NCBI GenBank assembly: GCA_902595755.1
Contig: CACJRF010000007.1
Coordinates: 1-64,000 of the forward strand
Source of the DNA: an uncultured Alphaproteobacteria bacterium
GTDB lineage: Bacteria > Pseudomonadota > Alphaproteobacteria > Methylaequorales > Methylaequoraceae
Direction: 5' to 3'
Length of the DNA: 64,000 nt
This document shows positions 1 through 8,596 of this stretch, piece after piece. The number at the start of each line of letters is the position of its first letter. Position 1 is the first letter of the stretch. The position numbers and the translations under genes are program-made. The notes under the pieces were generated by a model. That model did not search any database. It worked only from the letters and a program-made list of their open reading frames with translations, and was not told the origin of the DNA.

Positions 1-2
1 TT

Positions 3-53
3 AAAACTGAACTTAGAAAACCGGTTGTAGATGTAAATGTGAAAACTACATAA
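3..53 (+). CDS. Possible C-terminal tail of a protein starting left of the window
   Basis: An open frame of 16 codons runs from the window edge to a TAA at 51-53. Its end is rich in Lys, Val and Thr and ends in VKTT. It is followed directly by a hairpin, which would suit the end of a gene. The stretch is too short to identify, and chance reading frames of this length are common, so it is offered only as a possible partial gene on the same strand as the phosphorus island. Confidence 0.3.
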   Translation, partial: KTELRKPVVDVNVKTT

Positions 54-65
54 TTTACTTCAAAT

Positions 66-104
66 ATCATTCACTCTTTGAATTATTTTATAAGAGTGAA
101 TGAT
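66..104 (+). terminator. Hairpin, possible transcription terminator
   Basis: A perfect 13-bp inverted repeat (66-78 with 92-104, core CATTCACTCT / AGAGTGAATG) is separated by a 13-nt AT-rich loop. It lies between the possible upstream reading frame and the GAPDH gene. There is no clean run of T after it, so it may stabilise a 3' end or act in both directions instead of being a classical intrinsic terminator. Confidence 0.45.
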
Positions 105-146
105 TTACATTTCTAAAGGTAACAATTTTTTTTAGTATAGGATATA

Positions 147-164
147 CAGTCATAAAATAGTAAC
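147..164 (+). promoter_or_regulatory. Candidate Pho box (PhoB site), two repeats
   Basis: Two 7-bp units, CAGTCAT (147-153) and TAGTAAC (158-164), are separated by AAAA, giving the 11-bp period of PhoB direct repeats (consensus CTGTCAT or CTGTAAC). The site ends 22 bp before the GAPDH start codon, which leaves little room for a normal -10 and leader, so its use as an activating site is uncertain. The match is weaker than that of the pstS Pho box at 6057-6085. Confidence 0.4.
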
Positions 165-186
165 ATTACAAAAGTAAGGCTATTTT

Positions 187-1185
187 ATGGTGAATTATGC
201 TGTCAATGGAATGGGACGAATAGGAAAATTTGTTCTTAAATTCCTAATAGAGAGAAATGCAAACGTAGTATGTATAAATGACTCCGTTGGGGATATAGAA
301 CTTCATCGACATCTTTTAGAATTTGACAGCGTTCACGGAAGGTGGAACGCAGATTTTTCTTATAGTAACAACACTCTAACAATAAATAACAAAAAAATAA
401 TTTTTACTAAATTTAAAGAAATTGAAGACTTAAAATTAGATAACGTGGATATAGTTTTAGACTGTACAGGCAATTTTAAATCTCAAAAAAAGTTAAATCC
501 TTATTTTCAAAAGGGTATAAAAAAAGTAATTGTTTCTGCACCAATAAATGAAAAAGAAGTCGTAAATTTGGTATATGGGGTAAATCAAAGTATTTATAAA
601 CCTTCAATACATAATATTATTACCGCAGCAAGTTGCACAACAAATTGTCTTGCACCTGTAGTAAAAGTAATTCACGATAATCTTGGTATTTTACACGGAT
701 CCATCACTACTATTCATAATGTAACCAATACTCAGACGATAGTTGATAGACCTGGAAAGGATTACAGAAGATCAAGATCATCAATAAACTCTATGATTCC
801 TACAACAACCGGAAGCGCAACTGCAATATCTCTAATTTATCCTGATCTCAAAGGCAAATTAAATGGTCATGCTGTCAGAATCCCACTTTTAAATTCTTCC
901 CTTACCGACTGCGTCTTTGAACTAAAAATAGATACGTCAGAATCTGAGGTAAATAAACTCTTTAAGAATGCATCGGAAACTTACTTAAAAGGTATTTTAG
1001 GTTATGAAGAAACTCCTCTAGTTTCTGCTGATTTTGTTAATGATGATCGCTCAGCCATTATTGATGCGAAATCAACCATGGTTATAAATAATCGACAATT
1101 AAAAGTATATGCTTGGTATGACAATGAGATTGCTTATTCAAAGAGGATGGTTGATATTTGTGATTTCATAAGTTCTTCTTTATGA
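187..1185 (+). CDS. Glyceraldehyde-3-phosphate dehydrogenase, ArsJ-associated type
   Basis: This 332-residue protein is a full-length GAPDH. It has the N-terminal Rossmann motif NGMGRIG (residues 7-13), the catalytic Cys150 in the ASCTTN motif and the partner histidine at about 177. Its stop codon overlaps the start of an arsJ-type transporter by 4 bp. That pairing is the hallmark of the arsenate pathway in which GAPDH uses arsenate in place of phosphate to make unstable 1-arseno-3-phosphoglycerate, which ArsJ exports. A purely glycolytic or gluconeogenic role cannot be excluded from sequence, but the coupling to arsJ and the location at the head of a phosphate island favour arsenate resistance. 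A possible Pho box lies just upstream. Confidence 0.88.
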   Translation: MVNYAVNGMGRIGKFVLKFLIERNANVVCINDSVGDIELHRHLLEFDSVHGRWNADFSYSNNTLTINNKKIIFTKFKEIEDLKLDNVDIVLDCTGNFKSQKKLNPYFQKGIKKVIVSAPINEKEVVNLVYGVNQSIYKPSIHNIITAASCTTNCLAPVVKVIHDNLGILHGSITTIHNVTNTQTIVDRPGKDYRRSRSSINSMIPTTTGSATAISLIYPDLKGKLNGHAVRIPLLNSSLTDCVFELKIDTSESEVNKLFKNASETYLKGILGYEETPLVSADFVNDDRSAIIDAKSTMVINNRQLKVYAWYDNEIAYSKRMVDICDFISSSL

Positions 1186-2444
1186 TTTCTTTGTCACATA
1201 ATCAGTTTTCTTATTTAATCGTTACAGCTAGTTATTGGACTTTTATGCTTAGTGACGGGGCTTTAAGAATGTTAGTTCTTCTTCATTTTCACCAAAATGG
1301 TTTTTCTCCACTTCAACTAGCCTATTTATTTTTATTTTATGAGTTAGCAGGAATTTTTACAAACTTAACGGCTGGATGGTTAGCAACTAAATTTGGACTT
1401 AAATTTACCTTAACAACTGGCTTAACAATTCAAATACTCTCACTTTACTTACTATCTCAACTGAATGAAGATTGGAGTCATAACTTTTCAGTTTTATATG
1501 TCTTGATAGTTCAAGGCCTAAGTGGCGTTGCAAAAGATTTAACTAAGATGTCTTCAAAGTCTGCAGTAAAGTTGTTAGCTCCAGAAAATAATATGGGTTT
1601 GTTTAGATGGGTTGCTATTTTAACGGGCTCGAAAAATACGATTAAGGGTTTAGGTTTTTTAGTGGGGTCAGTATTGTTGGCGACTTTAGGGTTTTACAAG
1701 TCTCTACTTTGTATGTTGGTTATAGTATCTTTAATTTTGATTATGTCAGTCTTTTTGTTAAAAAATGATCTTTTTAGTACCAAAAAAAATATAAAATTTG
1801 CCGATATATTTTCCAAATCCAAGAATATAAATTTTCTATCAGTTGCTAGAGTATTTTTATTTGGAGCGCGTGATGTATGGTTTGTTGTTGGACTTCCTGT
1901 CTTTTTTTATAATATTTTTTCCGATGGTACAACAGAAGGCAAACAAAGTGCTTTTTACATAGTTGGCAGTATTATGGCATTGTGGGTAATTTTATACGGG
2001 TTGGTGCAGGCAATCTCGCCAAGGCTATTCCAAAATAAAGAAAATAAGGATCCTGATCTTATTCAAATCAGCAAAAAATGGGTTTTCTACCTTTTGGTTA
2101 ATATTATTTTTATAACATTATTATTTTTAATAATAAACGAAGTATTTTTTAAAAATCTAGTCTTATTTTTAGGCCTTTTTATTTTTTGTTTTATTTTTGC
2201 AGTTAATTCTTCAGTACATTCTTTCTTGATATTAAAGTTTTCAAAAAAGAAAGATGTAACGCTTGATGTTGGATTTTATTACATGGCTAACGCAACAGGA
2301 CGTTTACTTGGCACCTTTTTATCAGGTTATACTTTTCAAGTAGGTGGCCTCATGCTGAGCCTTACCGTTGCATCAGCAATGATAGGTTTATGCTTTTTCT
2401 TTACCTTTTTTATAGATGAGAATAATGAAATTTTAGAGAATTAA
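1182..2444 (+). CDS. arsJ: ArsJ-type organoarsenical efflux transporter (MFS)
   Basis: This is a 420-residue polytopic inner-membrane protein of the major facilitator superfamily with about 12 hydrophobic segments. The N-terminal stretch (SYLIVTASYWTFMLSDGALR, residues 10-29) and the later GARDVWFVVGLPVFF segment are typical of ArsJ. The start codon overlaps the GAPDH stop (ATGA), so the two are translationally coupled. ArsJ exports 1-arseno-3-phosphoglycerate, which then breaks down outside the cell, removing arsenate without reducing it. No arsC, arsB, ACR3 or arsR is seen nearby. Identification rests on recognised family sequence plus the diagnostic GAPDH partner. Confidence 0.85.
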   Translation: MISLSHNQFSYLIVTASYWTFMLSDGALRMLVLLHFHQNGFSPLQLAYLFLFYELAGIFTNLTAGWLATKFGLKFTLTTGLTIQILSLYLLSQLNEDWSHNFSVLYVLIVQGLSGVAKDLTKMSSKSAVKLLAPENNMGLFRWVAILTGSKNTIKGLGFLVGSVLLATLGFYKSLLCMLVIVSLILIMSVFLLKNDLFSTKKNIKFADIFSKSKNINFLSVARVFLFGARDVWFVVGLPVFFYNIFSDGTTEGKQSAFYIVGSIMALWVILYGLVQAISPRLFQNKENKDPDLIQISKKWVFYLLVNIIFITLLFLIINEVFFKNLVLFLGLFIFCFIFAVNSSVHSFLILKFSKKKDVTLDVGFYYMANATGRLLGTFLSGYTFQVGGLMLSLTVASAMIGLCFFFTFFIDENNEILEN

Positions 2445-2487
2445 AGTATATTAATTATTCAATAAAGATAATATTTGCTTTTGTGTT

Positions 2488-4608
2488 ATGAAAAAAAAAA
2501 TCAATGAAGAGATCTTTAATAAAAAAATTTTTAATAAGCCATTAAGATTTATTAATAGGGAATTATCTTGGTTAAAATTTAATGAAAGAGTTTTAAGTGA
2601 ATCTCAAAATTCTGACAATCCATTGATGGAAAAAATCAGATTCTTATCAATTTCCGGAAATAATTTAGATGAGTTTCATATGGTAAGAGTAGCTGGTTTG
2701 TGGCGCCAAATTAAAGAAAAAGTTTTTAATAGGACAGATGACGGGCTAACTACAAGACAACAATTTAATGAAGTTAGTAAGACTTTAAAACTTCTGTTAA
2801 AAACACAGCAATTATCATGGGATACTTTAAAGAAGGAACTGGGTTCTGTAAAAATTAATTTTTTAGAAACAATCAGAGGATTTAAAGAAAATAAAAAAGA
2901 AATTCAATTAATATTCAAAGAAAGAATTTTACCAACCTTAACGCTATTAGCCATTGACCCTGCTCATCCTTTTCCATTTTTACCAAATCAAAGTATTACA
3001 ATGGTGTGTTCTTTGAAAAATAAGAAAGGCAAAATATCATACTCCTTAATAATTTTTCCTCCCAAACTTCAAAGATTTTTTAAATTGCATGACAAAAATA
3101 GTTGGATCAGGTCAGAGGACATTATAAAACAAAATTTTGAGCTTATTTTTCAAGATTTTGAACTACAGTCTTTCACATTGGTTAGAGTTATTAGAGATAG
3201 TGACATTGAGTTTGAGGAAGAGGCCGAAGACTTACTTTTATCATTTGAATCGGCTTTAAAAAAAAGGAGAAGGGGGACCGTTGTAGGTTTATACATTCAA
3301 GGAAGAGTAGAGAAAAAACTTCTTTCCTTCATCAAAAAATCATTAAAAGTTGATGAAGAAAGAATTTTTAGAATATCATCATTAGTTGATATTAAATCAT
3401 TAGATGAAATTATCGAACAAGGAGAACAAAAATTTAAGTTTAAGAAATTTAAACCAAGATTTCCACAAAGAATAAATGATTTTAATGGCGATTGTTTTTC
3501 AGCTATAAGAAAAAAAGACTTGTTAGTTCATCATCCTTTTGAATCCTTCGATGTTGTAGTAAATTTTCTAGAACAAGCCGCCAATGATGAAAACGTAATT
3601 TCGATTAAACAAACGCTTTATAGAACAAGCGATAATTCACCGATTGTTAAAGCACTAATTAAAGCATCAAATCTAGGGAAATCAGTTACCGCGGTAGTTG
3701 AATTAAAAGCAAGATTTGATGAAGAAAAGAATATAAAATGGTCTAGAGATCTGGAAAAAGCTGGGGTAAATATTGTTTACGGATTTGTAAGATGGAAAAC
3801 CCACGCAAAGATTTCACTAATTACCAGAAAAGAAAAAAGTGATGTAAAATCATATGTGCATTTTGGAACCGGAAATTATCACCCCTTAACAGCAAAAGTC
3901 TACACAGATCTATCAATTTTTTCATGCAAGCCAAAAATTGTTGAGGATGCATTAAATTTATTCAATTTTATAACGGGATATACCAAACCAAAAAAGATGA
4001 ATTTGTTGTCATACTCGCCTATTTTGCTCAGACATAAATTAGTTTCTCTAATAGATAATGAGGTTGCAAATAAAAAGAAAGGCCTACCTGCTGAAATTTG
4101 GATTAAAGTAAATTCATTAATTGATAGTGACATCATTGATAAATTATATGATGCTTCTCAAAATGGTGTTAAGATTGAGCTAATAGTTAGAGGAATATGT
4201 GGTCTGAGACCTGGTATAGAGGGGTTTTCAGAAAATATAAGAGTAAAAAGTATCATTGGTAGATTCCTAGAGCATAGTAGAATTTTATGTTTTGCTAACG
4301 GTAAAGATATGCCATCATCAAAAAATAATGTTTTTATTTCATCGGCAGATCTTATGACAAGAAATCTTGATAGAAGAGTTGAAACCTTTGTTCCTATTAT
4401 TAACGAAACGGTCCATGAACAAATTATAAAACAAATTATGGTTACTTACTTAAAAGATAATATAAATAGCTGGCTTTTGAGATCAGATGGAACTTACGAA
4501 AAAATAGTTTCAAAGTCTAAACCTTTTTCTGCATTTCAATATTTATTAAAAGAACCTTCTTTATCTGGAAGAGGGTCAAAACAAAAAAATAATGACAAAA
4601 AAATCTGA
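2488..4608 (+). CDS. ppk: Polyphosphate kinase 1
   Basis: This 706-residue protein has the usual length and layout of PPK1. It has the N-terminal FINRELSWLKFNERVL motif (about residues 22-37), a middle domain, and the two phospholipase-D-like C-terminal domains. The histidine in KTHAK (near residue 439) corresponds to the autophosphorylated histidine, and HFGTGNYH follows about 20 residues later. It makes polyphosphate reversibly from ATP. The gene overlaps the downstream exopolyphosphatase by 17 bp, so synthesis and breakdown of polyphosphate are encoded as a coupled pair. It lies between the arsenate genes and pst, consistent with a phosphate storage role. Confidence 0.95.
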   Translation: MKKKINEEIFNKKIFNKPLRFINRELSWLKFNERVLSESQNSDNPLMEKIRFLSISGNNLDEFHMVRVAGLWRQIKEKVFNRTDDGLTTRQQFNEVSKTLKLLLKTQQLSWDTLKKELGSVKINFLETIRGFKENKKEIQLIFKERILPTLTLLAIDPAHPFPFLPNQSITMVCSLKNKKGKISYSLIIFPPKLQRFFKLHDKNSWIRSEDIIKQNFELIFQDFELQSFTLVRVIRDSDIEFEEEAEDLLLSFESALKKRRRGTVVGLYIQGRVEKKLLSFIKKSLKVDEERIFRISSLVDIKSLDEIIEQGEQKFKFKKFKPRFPQRINDFNGDCFSAIRKKDLLVHHPFESFDVVVNFLEQAANDENVISIKQTLYRTSDNSPIVKALIKASNLGKSVTAVVELKARFDEEKNIKWSRDLEKAGVNIVYGFVRWKTHAKISLITRKEKSDVKSYVHFGTGNYHPLTAKVYTDLSIFSCKPKIVEDALNLFNFITGYTKPKKMNLLSYSPILLRHKLVSLIDNEVANKKKGLPAEIWIKVNSLIDSDIIDKLYDASQNGVKIELIVRGICGLRPGIEGFSENIRVKSIIGRFLEHSRILCFANGKDMPSSKNNVFISSADLMTRNLDRRVETFVPIINETVHEQIIKQIMVTYLKDNINSWLLRSDGTYEKIVSKSKPFSAFQYLLKEPSLSGRGSKQKNNDKKI

Positions 4609-6046
4609 TTTAGTTGCTATAATTGATGTAGGGTCGTCCTCTATAAGACTCGTTATTTTTGATGAGCCGAGGTTTTCAGCAAATATTATCTTTAACGAAA
4701 AGGTTACCTTAGACTTGGGAACTGAAATATCTGAAAAGTTAATCAAAGATGATAAGATAAAAAGTTTGTTGGAGGTCCTAAGAAAATTTTTCAAAATTAG
4801 TAGAAGTGTCAAAAAAAATAACCTTCATATTTTTGCATCTGCTGCATTAAGAATTGCAAAAAATAGTAATCTGATTAGTGAGCTTGTAAGAACGGAATTT
4901 GATCATGAGATCAAAATCCTTACAGCTGAGGAGGAAGGGGTTTATTCAGCTATGGGCGTATTTTTTTCTCATAGCAAAGTCAATGGAATTGTTGGTGATT
5001 TTGGCGGTGGGAGTCTTGAAATTACTAGTGTTAATGAAAGTAAAAAAATCAGTTTTTTAGAATCTCTCACCATTGGTCATGTGGTTTTGAGAAAAATGGG
5101 AAACTTTAATGATAAGAAAGTTAGAAAATATATTTTTTCCTCAATACAAAAAATTAAAAAAGTTGATAGTAAAATTTTTTATGCAGTTGGGGGGTCATTT
5201 AGAGCACTTGCAAAACTTCATATACTCTTAAAAAAAGAAGACTTAAAAATAATTCAAGACTATGAAGTTGATGCTCAAGATTTTATTAGAGATTTAAAAG
5301 ATGCGTTTTTTAATGATTATAATGTAAATTTTAAGCTGATTAGTAAAGCCTCAAAATCAAGAATGTTCATTATCCCTTACGCTTTTTATGTTTTAGAAAA
5401 TTTAATACAAAAATTTAATATAAAACAAATATTTTTTACTAATACAGGTATCAGAGAAGGTTTTTTATACTCTTTAATAAATAAGAAACAAGCCGATCCA
5501 TTTCTCTCTCAAATAAAGAAAATAGCTAATAGAGCAATTAAAAAGAAAGATGTATTAAAACTATTTGATTGGATTGAACCAGTAAATTATCATCTAAAAA
5601 TTGACAAAAGGATCCTGTTATCCTCTTGTTGGTTAACAAATATCGCCAACTCTGTTCATCCAGAACATAGGAGAGTTTTTGCTCTTGAAAGTGTACTGTA
5701 TTATCCGTTTTATCATTTAAAACGCTACGATAGATATTTGCTTTCATTGATTCTTTATTTTAGATACTCAAAAAATTTAAAAGAGGAGCTAGCTATGTCA
5801 GTTTCAACAAGAATTTCTTATCACGAACTTTTAAAAGCTAAGATATGTGGACAACTTTTACGTATCGCACATCATATCACCGGAAGATTAGATTATAATA
5901 ACCTAAAAAGCATACAACTAAAATTGGACTCTAAAAATAATATTATTTTTCCAGAACCTCAAAAACATTACTTATTATTCGGGCAATCGTATGAAAGAGG
6001 AGTTAAAAACATAAAAGAAGCATTAAAAACATTACATAGTTATTAA
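4592..6046 (+). CDS. ppx: Exopolyphosphatase / pppGpp phosphatase family protein
   Basis: This 484-residue protein of the Ppx/GppA branch of the ASKHA fold has the phosphate-binding segments AIIDVGSSSIRLVIF (residues 9-23) and GDFGGGSLEI (about 136-145). The C-terminal part is the helical HD-like extension found in long Ppx proteins. It removes terminal phosphates from polyphosphate and may also act on pppGpp. It begins inside the end of ppk. A Pho box just after its stop belongs to pstS, so ppx probably ends the ppk transcript. The split between Ppx and GppA activity cannot be made from sequence alone; the ppk partner favours Ppx. Confidence 0.9.
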   Translation: MTKKSDLVAIIDVGSSSIRLVIFDEPRFSANIIFNEKVTLDLGTEISEKLIKDDKIKSLLEVLRKFFKISRSVKKNNLHIFASAALRIAKNSNLISELVRTEFDHEIKILTAEEEGVYSAMGVFFSHSKVNGIVGDFGGGSLEITSVNESKKISFLESLTIGHVVLRKMGNFNDKKVRKYIFSSIQKIKKVDSKIFYAVGGSFRALAKLHILLKKEDLKIIQDYEVDAQDFIRDLKDAFFNDYNVNFKLISKASKSRMFIIPYAFYVLENLIQKFNIKQIFFTNTGIREGFLYSLINKKQADPFLSQIKKIANRAIKKKDVLKLFDWIEPVNYHLKIDKRILLSSCWLTNIANSVHPEHRRVFALESVLYYPFYHLKRYDRYLLSLILYFRYSKNLKEELAMSVSTRISYHELLKAKICGQLLRIAHHITGRLDYNNLKSIQLKLDSKNNIIFPEPQKHYLLFGQSYERGVKNIKEALKTLHSY

Positions 6047-6056
6047 TCAAATTAGA

Positions 6057-6085
6057 ATGTAACAAAACTGTAACAAAACCGTAAT
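6057..6085 (+). promoter_or_regulatory. Pho box upstream of pstS, three direct repeats
   Basis: Three 7-bp units, ATGTAAC (6057-6063), CTGTAAC (6068-6074) and CCGTAAT (6079-6085), are spaced exactly 11 bp apart by AAAA linkers. This is the arrangement of head-to-tail PhoB dimer sites in alphaproteobacteria. A possible -10 element (TATATA, 6105-6110) and a GTGAGG ribosome site lie between it and the pstS start at 6142. It very probably makes pstSCAB-phoU-phoB inducible by phosphate starvation, with autoregulation of phoB. Confidence 0.85.
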
Positions 6086-6141
6086 AAATCTTATTAATCA
6101 ATTTTATATATACAAGTCTTAATCTTAACAAGTGAGGAAAT

Positions 6142-7194
6142 ATGAAAAAAATCTCTCTAATAGCAGCAACTGTTGCTCTTGGTTTTTCAGTAGAATCATT
6201 CGCTCGTGATCAAATCAAGATCGTTGGTTCATCTACTGTCTACCCATTTGCTACTGTTGTGGCTGAAAGGTTTGGTAAAACAAGTGGCTTTAAAACACCT
6301 GTAATCGAATCAACAGGCTCTGGCGGCGGTCTTAAACTCTTTTGCAAAGGACTAGGTACAGAACACCCTGATATCACTAATGCTTCTAGAAGAATTAAAA
6401 TGAAAGAAGTAAAAAAGTGTTCTAAAAATGGCGTTACTGATATAACTGAAATCAAAGTAGGATTTGACGGTATTGCGATGGCGAATGCTAAGGCTGGTCC
6501 TGCTCTAGAGCTAACACTTAAGGATATTTATCTTGCATTAGCAAAAGTTGTTCCAGCTGATCCAGAAGGTAATACTGTTAAACCAAATCCATATAAAATG
6601 TGGAATGAAGTTAATCCGAATCTTCCTGCTGCACCAATTGTTGTAGTTGGTCCTCCTCCTACTTCTGGAACAAGGGATGCATTCAATGAGTTAGCAATTG
6701 AAAGGGGATGTAAAAAGTTTCCTGGTCGTAAAGCTCTGAAAAAAAAGGATAAAAAACTTTACAAAAAAGAATGTAGAGGTGTCAGAGAAGACGGTCCATA
6801 TGTTGAGGCTGGCGAAAACGACAACCTAATCATTGAAAAACTGGTTGCTGATCCAGGTGCACTTGGAGTGTTTGGATACTCTTTCTTAGACCAAAATAGA
6901 GATAAAGTAAAAGCAGCTAAAGTTGATGGTGTCTTTCCTGAGTTTGAAGCAATTTCATCTGGGAAATACCCTGTTTCAAGATCTTTATTTTTCTATGTAA
7001 AAAATGCACACGCATCAGTGATTCCTGGCGTTAAGGAGTATGTAAAAGAATTTACTGCTTCGAAAGCTATTGGAAATAATGGATATTTAGTTCCAAAAGG
7101 GCTTATTCCATTACCAGAAAATGAAAGAGCAAAGTTTGAAAAAGATGGTAAAACTTTAGCAAAGTTCGATTCTAGTGTATTAAAAAAAAAATAG
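6142..7194 (+). CDS. pstS: Phosphate ABC transporter, periplasmic phosphate-binding protein
   Basis: This 350-residue protein begins with a signal peptide (MKKISLIAATVALGFSVESFA, cleavage near residue 21). The phosphate-binding fold follows, with the conserved VGSSTVYPF loop (about 28-36) and ESTGSGGG (about 55-62). A lysine-rich insertion with two cysteines lies near residues 189-215, as in other alphaproteobacterial PstS. It captures phosphate in the periplasm and passes it to PstCA. The gene starts a tight run of six co-directional genes and is preceded by a strong Pho box. Since PstS-type proteins can also admit some arsenate, the upstream ArsJ pair fits the context. Confidence 0.96.
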   Translation: MKKISLIAATVALGFSVESFARDQIKIVGSSTVYPFATVVAERFGKTSGFKTPVIESTGSGGGLKLFCKGLGTEHPDITNASRRIKMKEVKKCSKNGVTDITEIKVGFDGIAMANAKAGPALELTLKDIYLALAKVVPADPEGNTVKPNPYKMWNEVNPNLPAAPIVVVGPPPTSGTRDAFNELAIERGCKKFPGRKALKKKDKKLYKKECRGVREDGPYVEAGENDNLIIEKLVADPGALGVFGYSFLDQNRDKVKAAKVDGVFPEFEAISSGKYPVSRSLFFYVKNAHASVIPGVKEYVKEFTASKAIGNNGYLVPKGLIPLPENERAKFEKDGKTLAKFDSSVLKKK

Positions 7195-7210
7195 TACGTT
7201 AGTATGAACT

Positions 7211-8596
7211 ATGGGATTTTGGGCCTTTTTTATTATTTTTGCTTCAAGCGCATTTTTTTTGCATTGGTACGCAACTAATAAAGCGCTAAGATTTAATGCA
7301 GGCATTAAAGAAGGTTCAAAATTACCCTCGCTTCCGCAATACTACGGTCTCTATACACTACTATGGTTTATAATCCCAATACTTTCAACTTTTCTTATAT
7401 GGACTATATTCAAGCCCTTTTTAGTTGATTATTTAGTCATCCAAAAAATCCCCGCTAACTTATTAAATTCCTTTGGAGGAAATCCTTCACTTATCCTTTC
7501 TACAGTCAAAGCAATAAGTTTACAAAATATCTTTCCCGGTACCAAACAAGAGTTGATTGATTTAGCCAAATATATGAATGAATTAAAATATTCTACAAGC
7601 TCATCATTCTATATAGCGATTTTATTCTTAGGTTTAATTGGAAGTAGTTTCACACTTAAAAAGATTTCATCAAGGTTTAGAGCAAGACAATCTGTAGAAA
7701 GCGTAAATATCAAACTCCTAATATTTTGCTCAACTATTGCCATACTTACAACTATTGGCATTGTATTTTCATTAATTTTTGAAGCTATACGATTTTTTGA
7801 ACAAATTCCTTTTTTTGATTTTCTCTTTGGCCTGTCATGGAGCCCACAAACAGCGATAAGAGAAGACCAAGTTGCAAGTTCGGGTGCTTTCGGTGCTATC
7901 CCAATCTTTTCTGGAACACTATTAATTACAGTAATTGCCATGTCTGTTTCTATACCAGTTGGTTTGCTATCCGCAATTTATTTGTCTGAGTATGCTACTA
8001 ATAACCTAAGGGCCTTTTTAAAGCCAATTCTTGAAATTCTTGCGGGAGTGCCAACAGTAGTTTATGGTTTTTTTGCAGCTATTACAGTAGGACCCTTTCT
8101 CAAAGGTCTTGCTGATTCTTTTGGATTTAGTATAGCTTCAGAAAGTGCAATAGCAGCTGGTGGTGTAATGGGTATAATGATTATACCGTTCATTTCATCA
8201 TTATCTGACGATGTAATAAACTCCGTCCCTAATTCTTTACGTGATGGTTCTTTAGCAATGGGAGCTACGAAATCTGAGACAATAAAGAAAGTAATTTTGC
8301 CTGCTGCACTTCCAGGTATTGTAGGTGCAATATTACTTGCAGTCTCTAGAGCTATTGGAGAGACTATGATTGTTGTAATGGCTGCAGGAATTGCTGCTAA
8401 CCTGACGGCTAATCCTTTTGATTCTGTGACTACAGTAACTGTACAAATTGTCACATTATTAGTAGGAGATCAAGAATTTGACAGTCCTAAAACGCTTGCT
8501 GCGTTCGCATTAGGCATAACACTTTTTTTCGTTACTTTGGTGTTAAATTTATATGCTTTAAAAATAGTTAAAAAATATAGAGAAAAGTATGACTAA
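7211..8596 (+). CDS. pstC: Phosphate ABC transporter permease PstC
   Basis: This 461-residue inner-membrane permease has several N-terminal segments typical of the long alphaproteobacterial PstC. The ABC permease domain follows (about residues 230-450), with the EAA-like loop in DGSLAMGATKSETIKKVILPAALPGI, marked here by LAMGATKSE near residue 350 and ILPAALPGI near 362. It forms the phosphate channel with PstA. The gene follows pstS by 16 bp and overlaps pstA by 8 bp, which indicates one operon. Confidence 0.95.
   Translation: MGFWAFFIIFASSAFFLHWYATNKALRFNAGIKEGSKLPSLPQYYGLYTLLWFIIPILSTFLIWTIFKPFLVDYLVIQKIPANLLNSFGGNPSLILSTVKAISLQNIFPGTKQELIDLAKYMNELKYSTSSSFYIAILFLGLIGSSFTLKKISSRFRARQSVESVNIKLLIFCSTIAILTTIGIVFSLIFEAIRFFEQIPFFDFLFGLSWSPQTAIREDQVASSGAFGAIPIFSGTLLITVIAMSVSIPVGLLSAIYLSEYATNNLRAFLKPILEILAGVPTVVYGFFAAITVGPFLKGLADSFGFSIASESAIAAGGVMGIMIIPFISSLSDDVINSVPNSLRDGSLAMGATKSETIKKVILPAALPGIVGAILLAVSRAIGETMIVVMAAGIAANLTANPFDSVTTVTVQIVTLLVGDQEFDSPKTLAAFALGITLFFVTLVLNLYALKIVKKYREKYD

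Noticed and set aside
8062-8454. 130-codon minus-strand open frame opposite pstC
   Set aside because: Antisense shadow of the conserved permease domain with no independent support.
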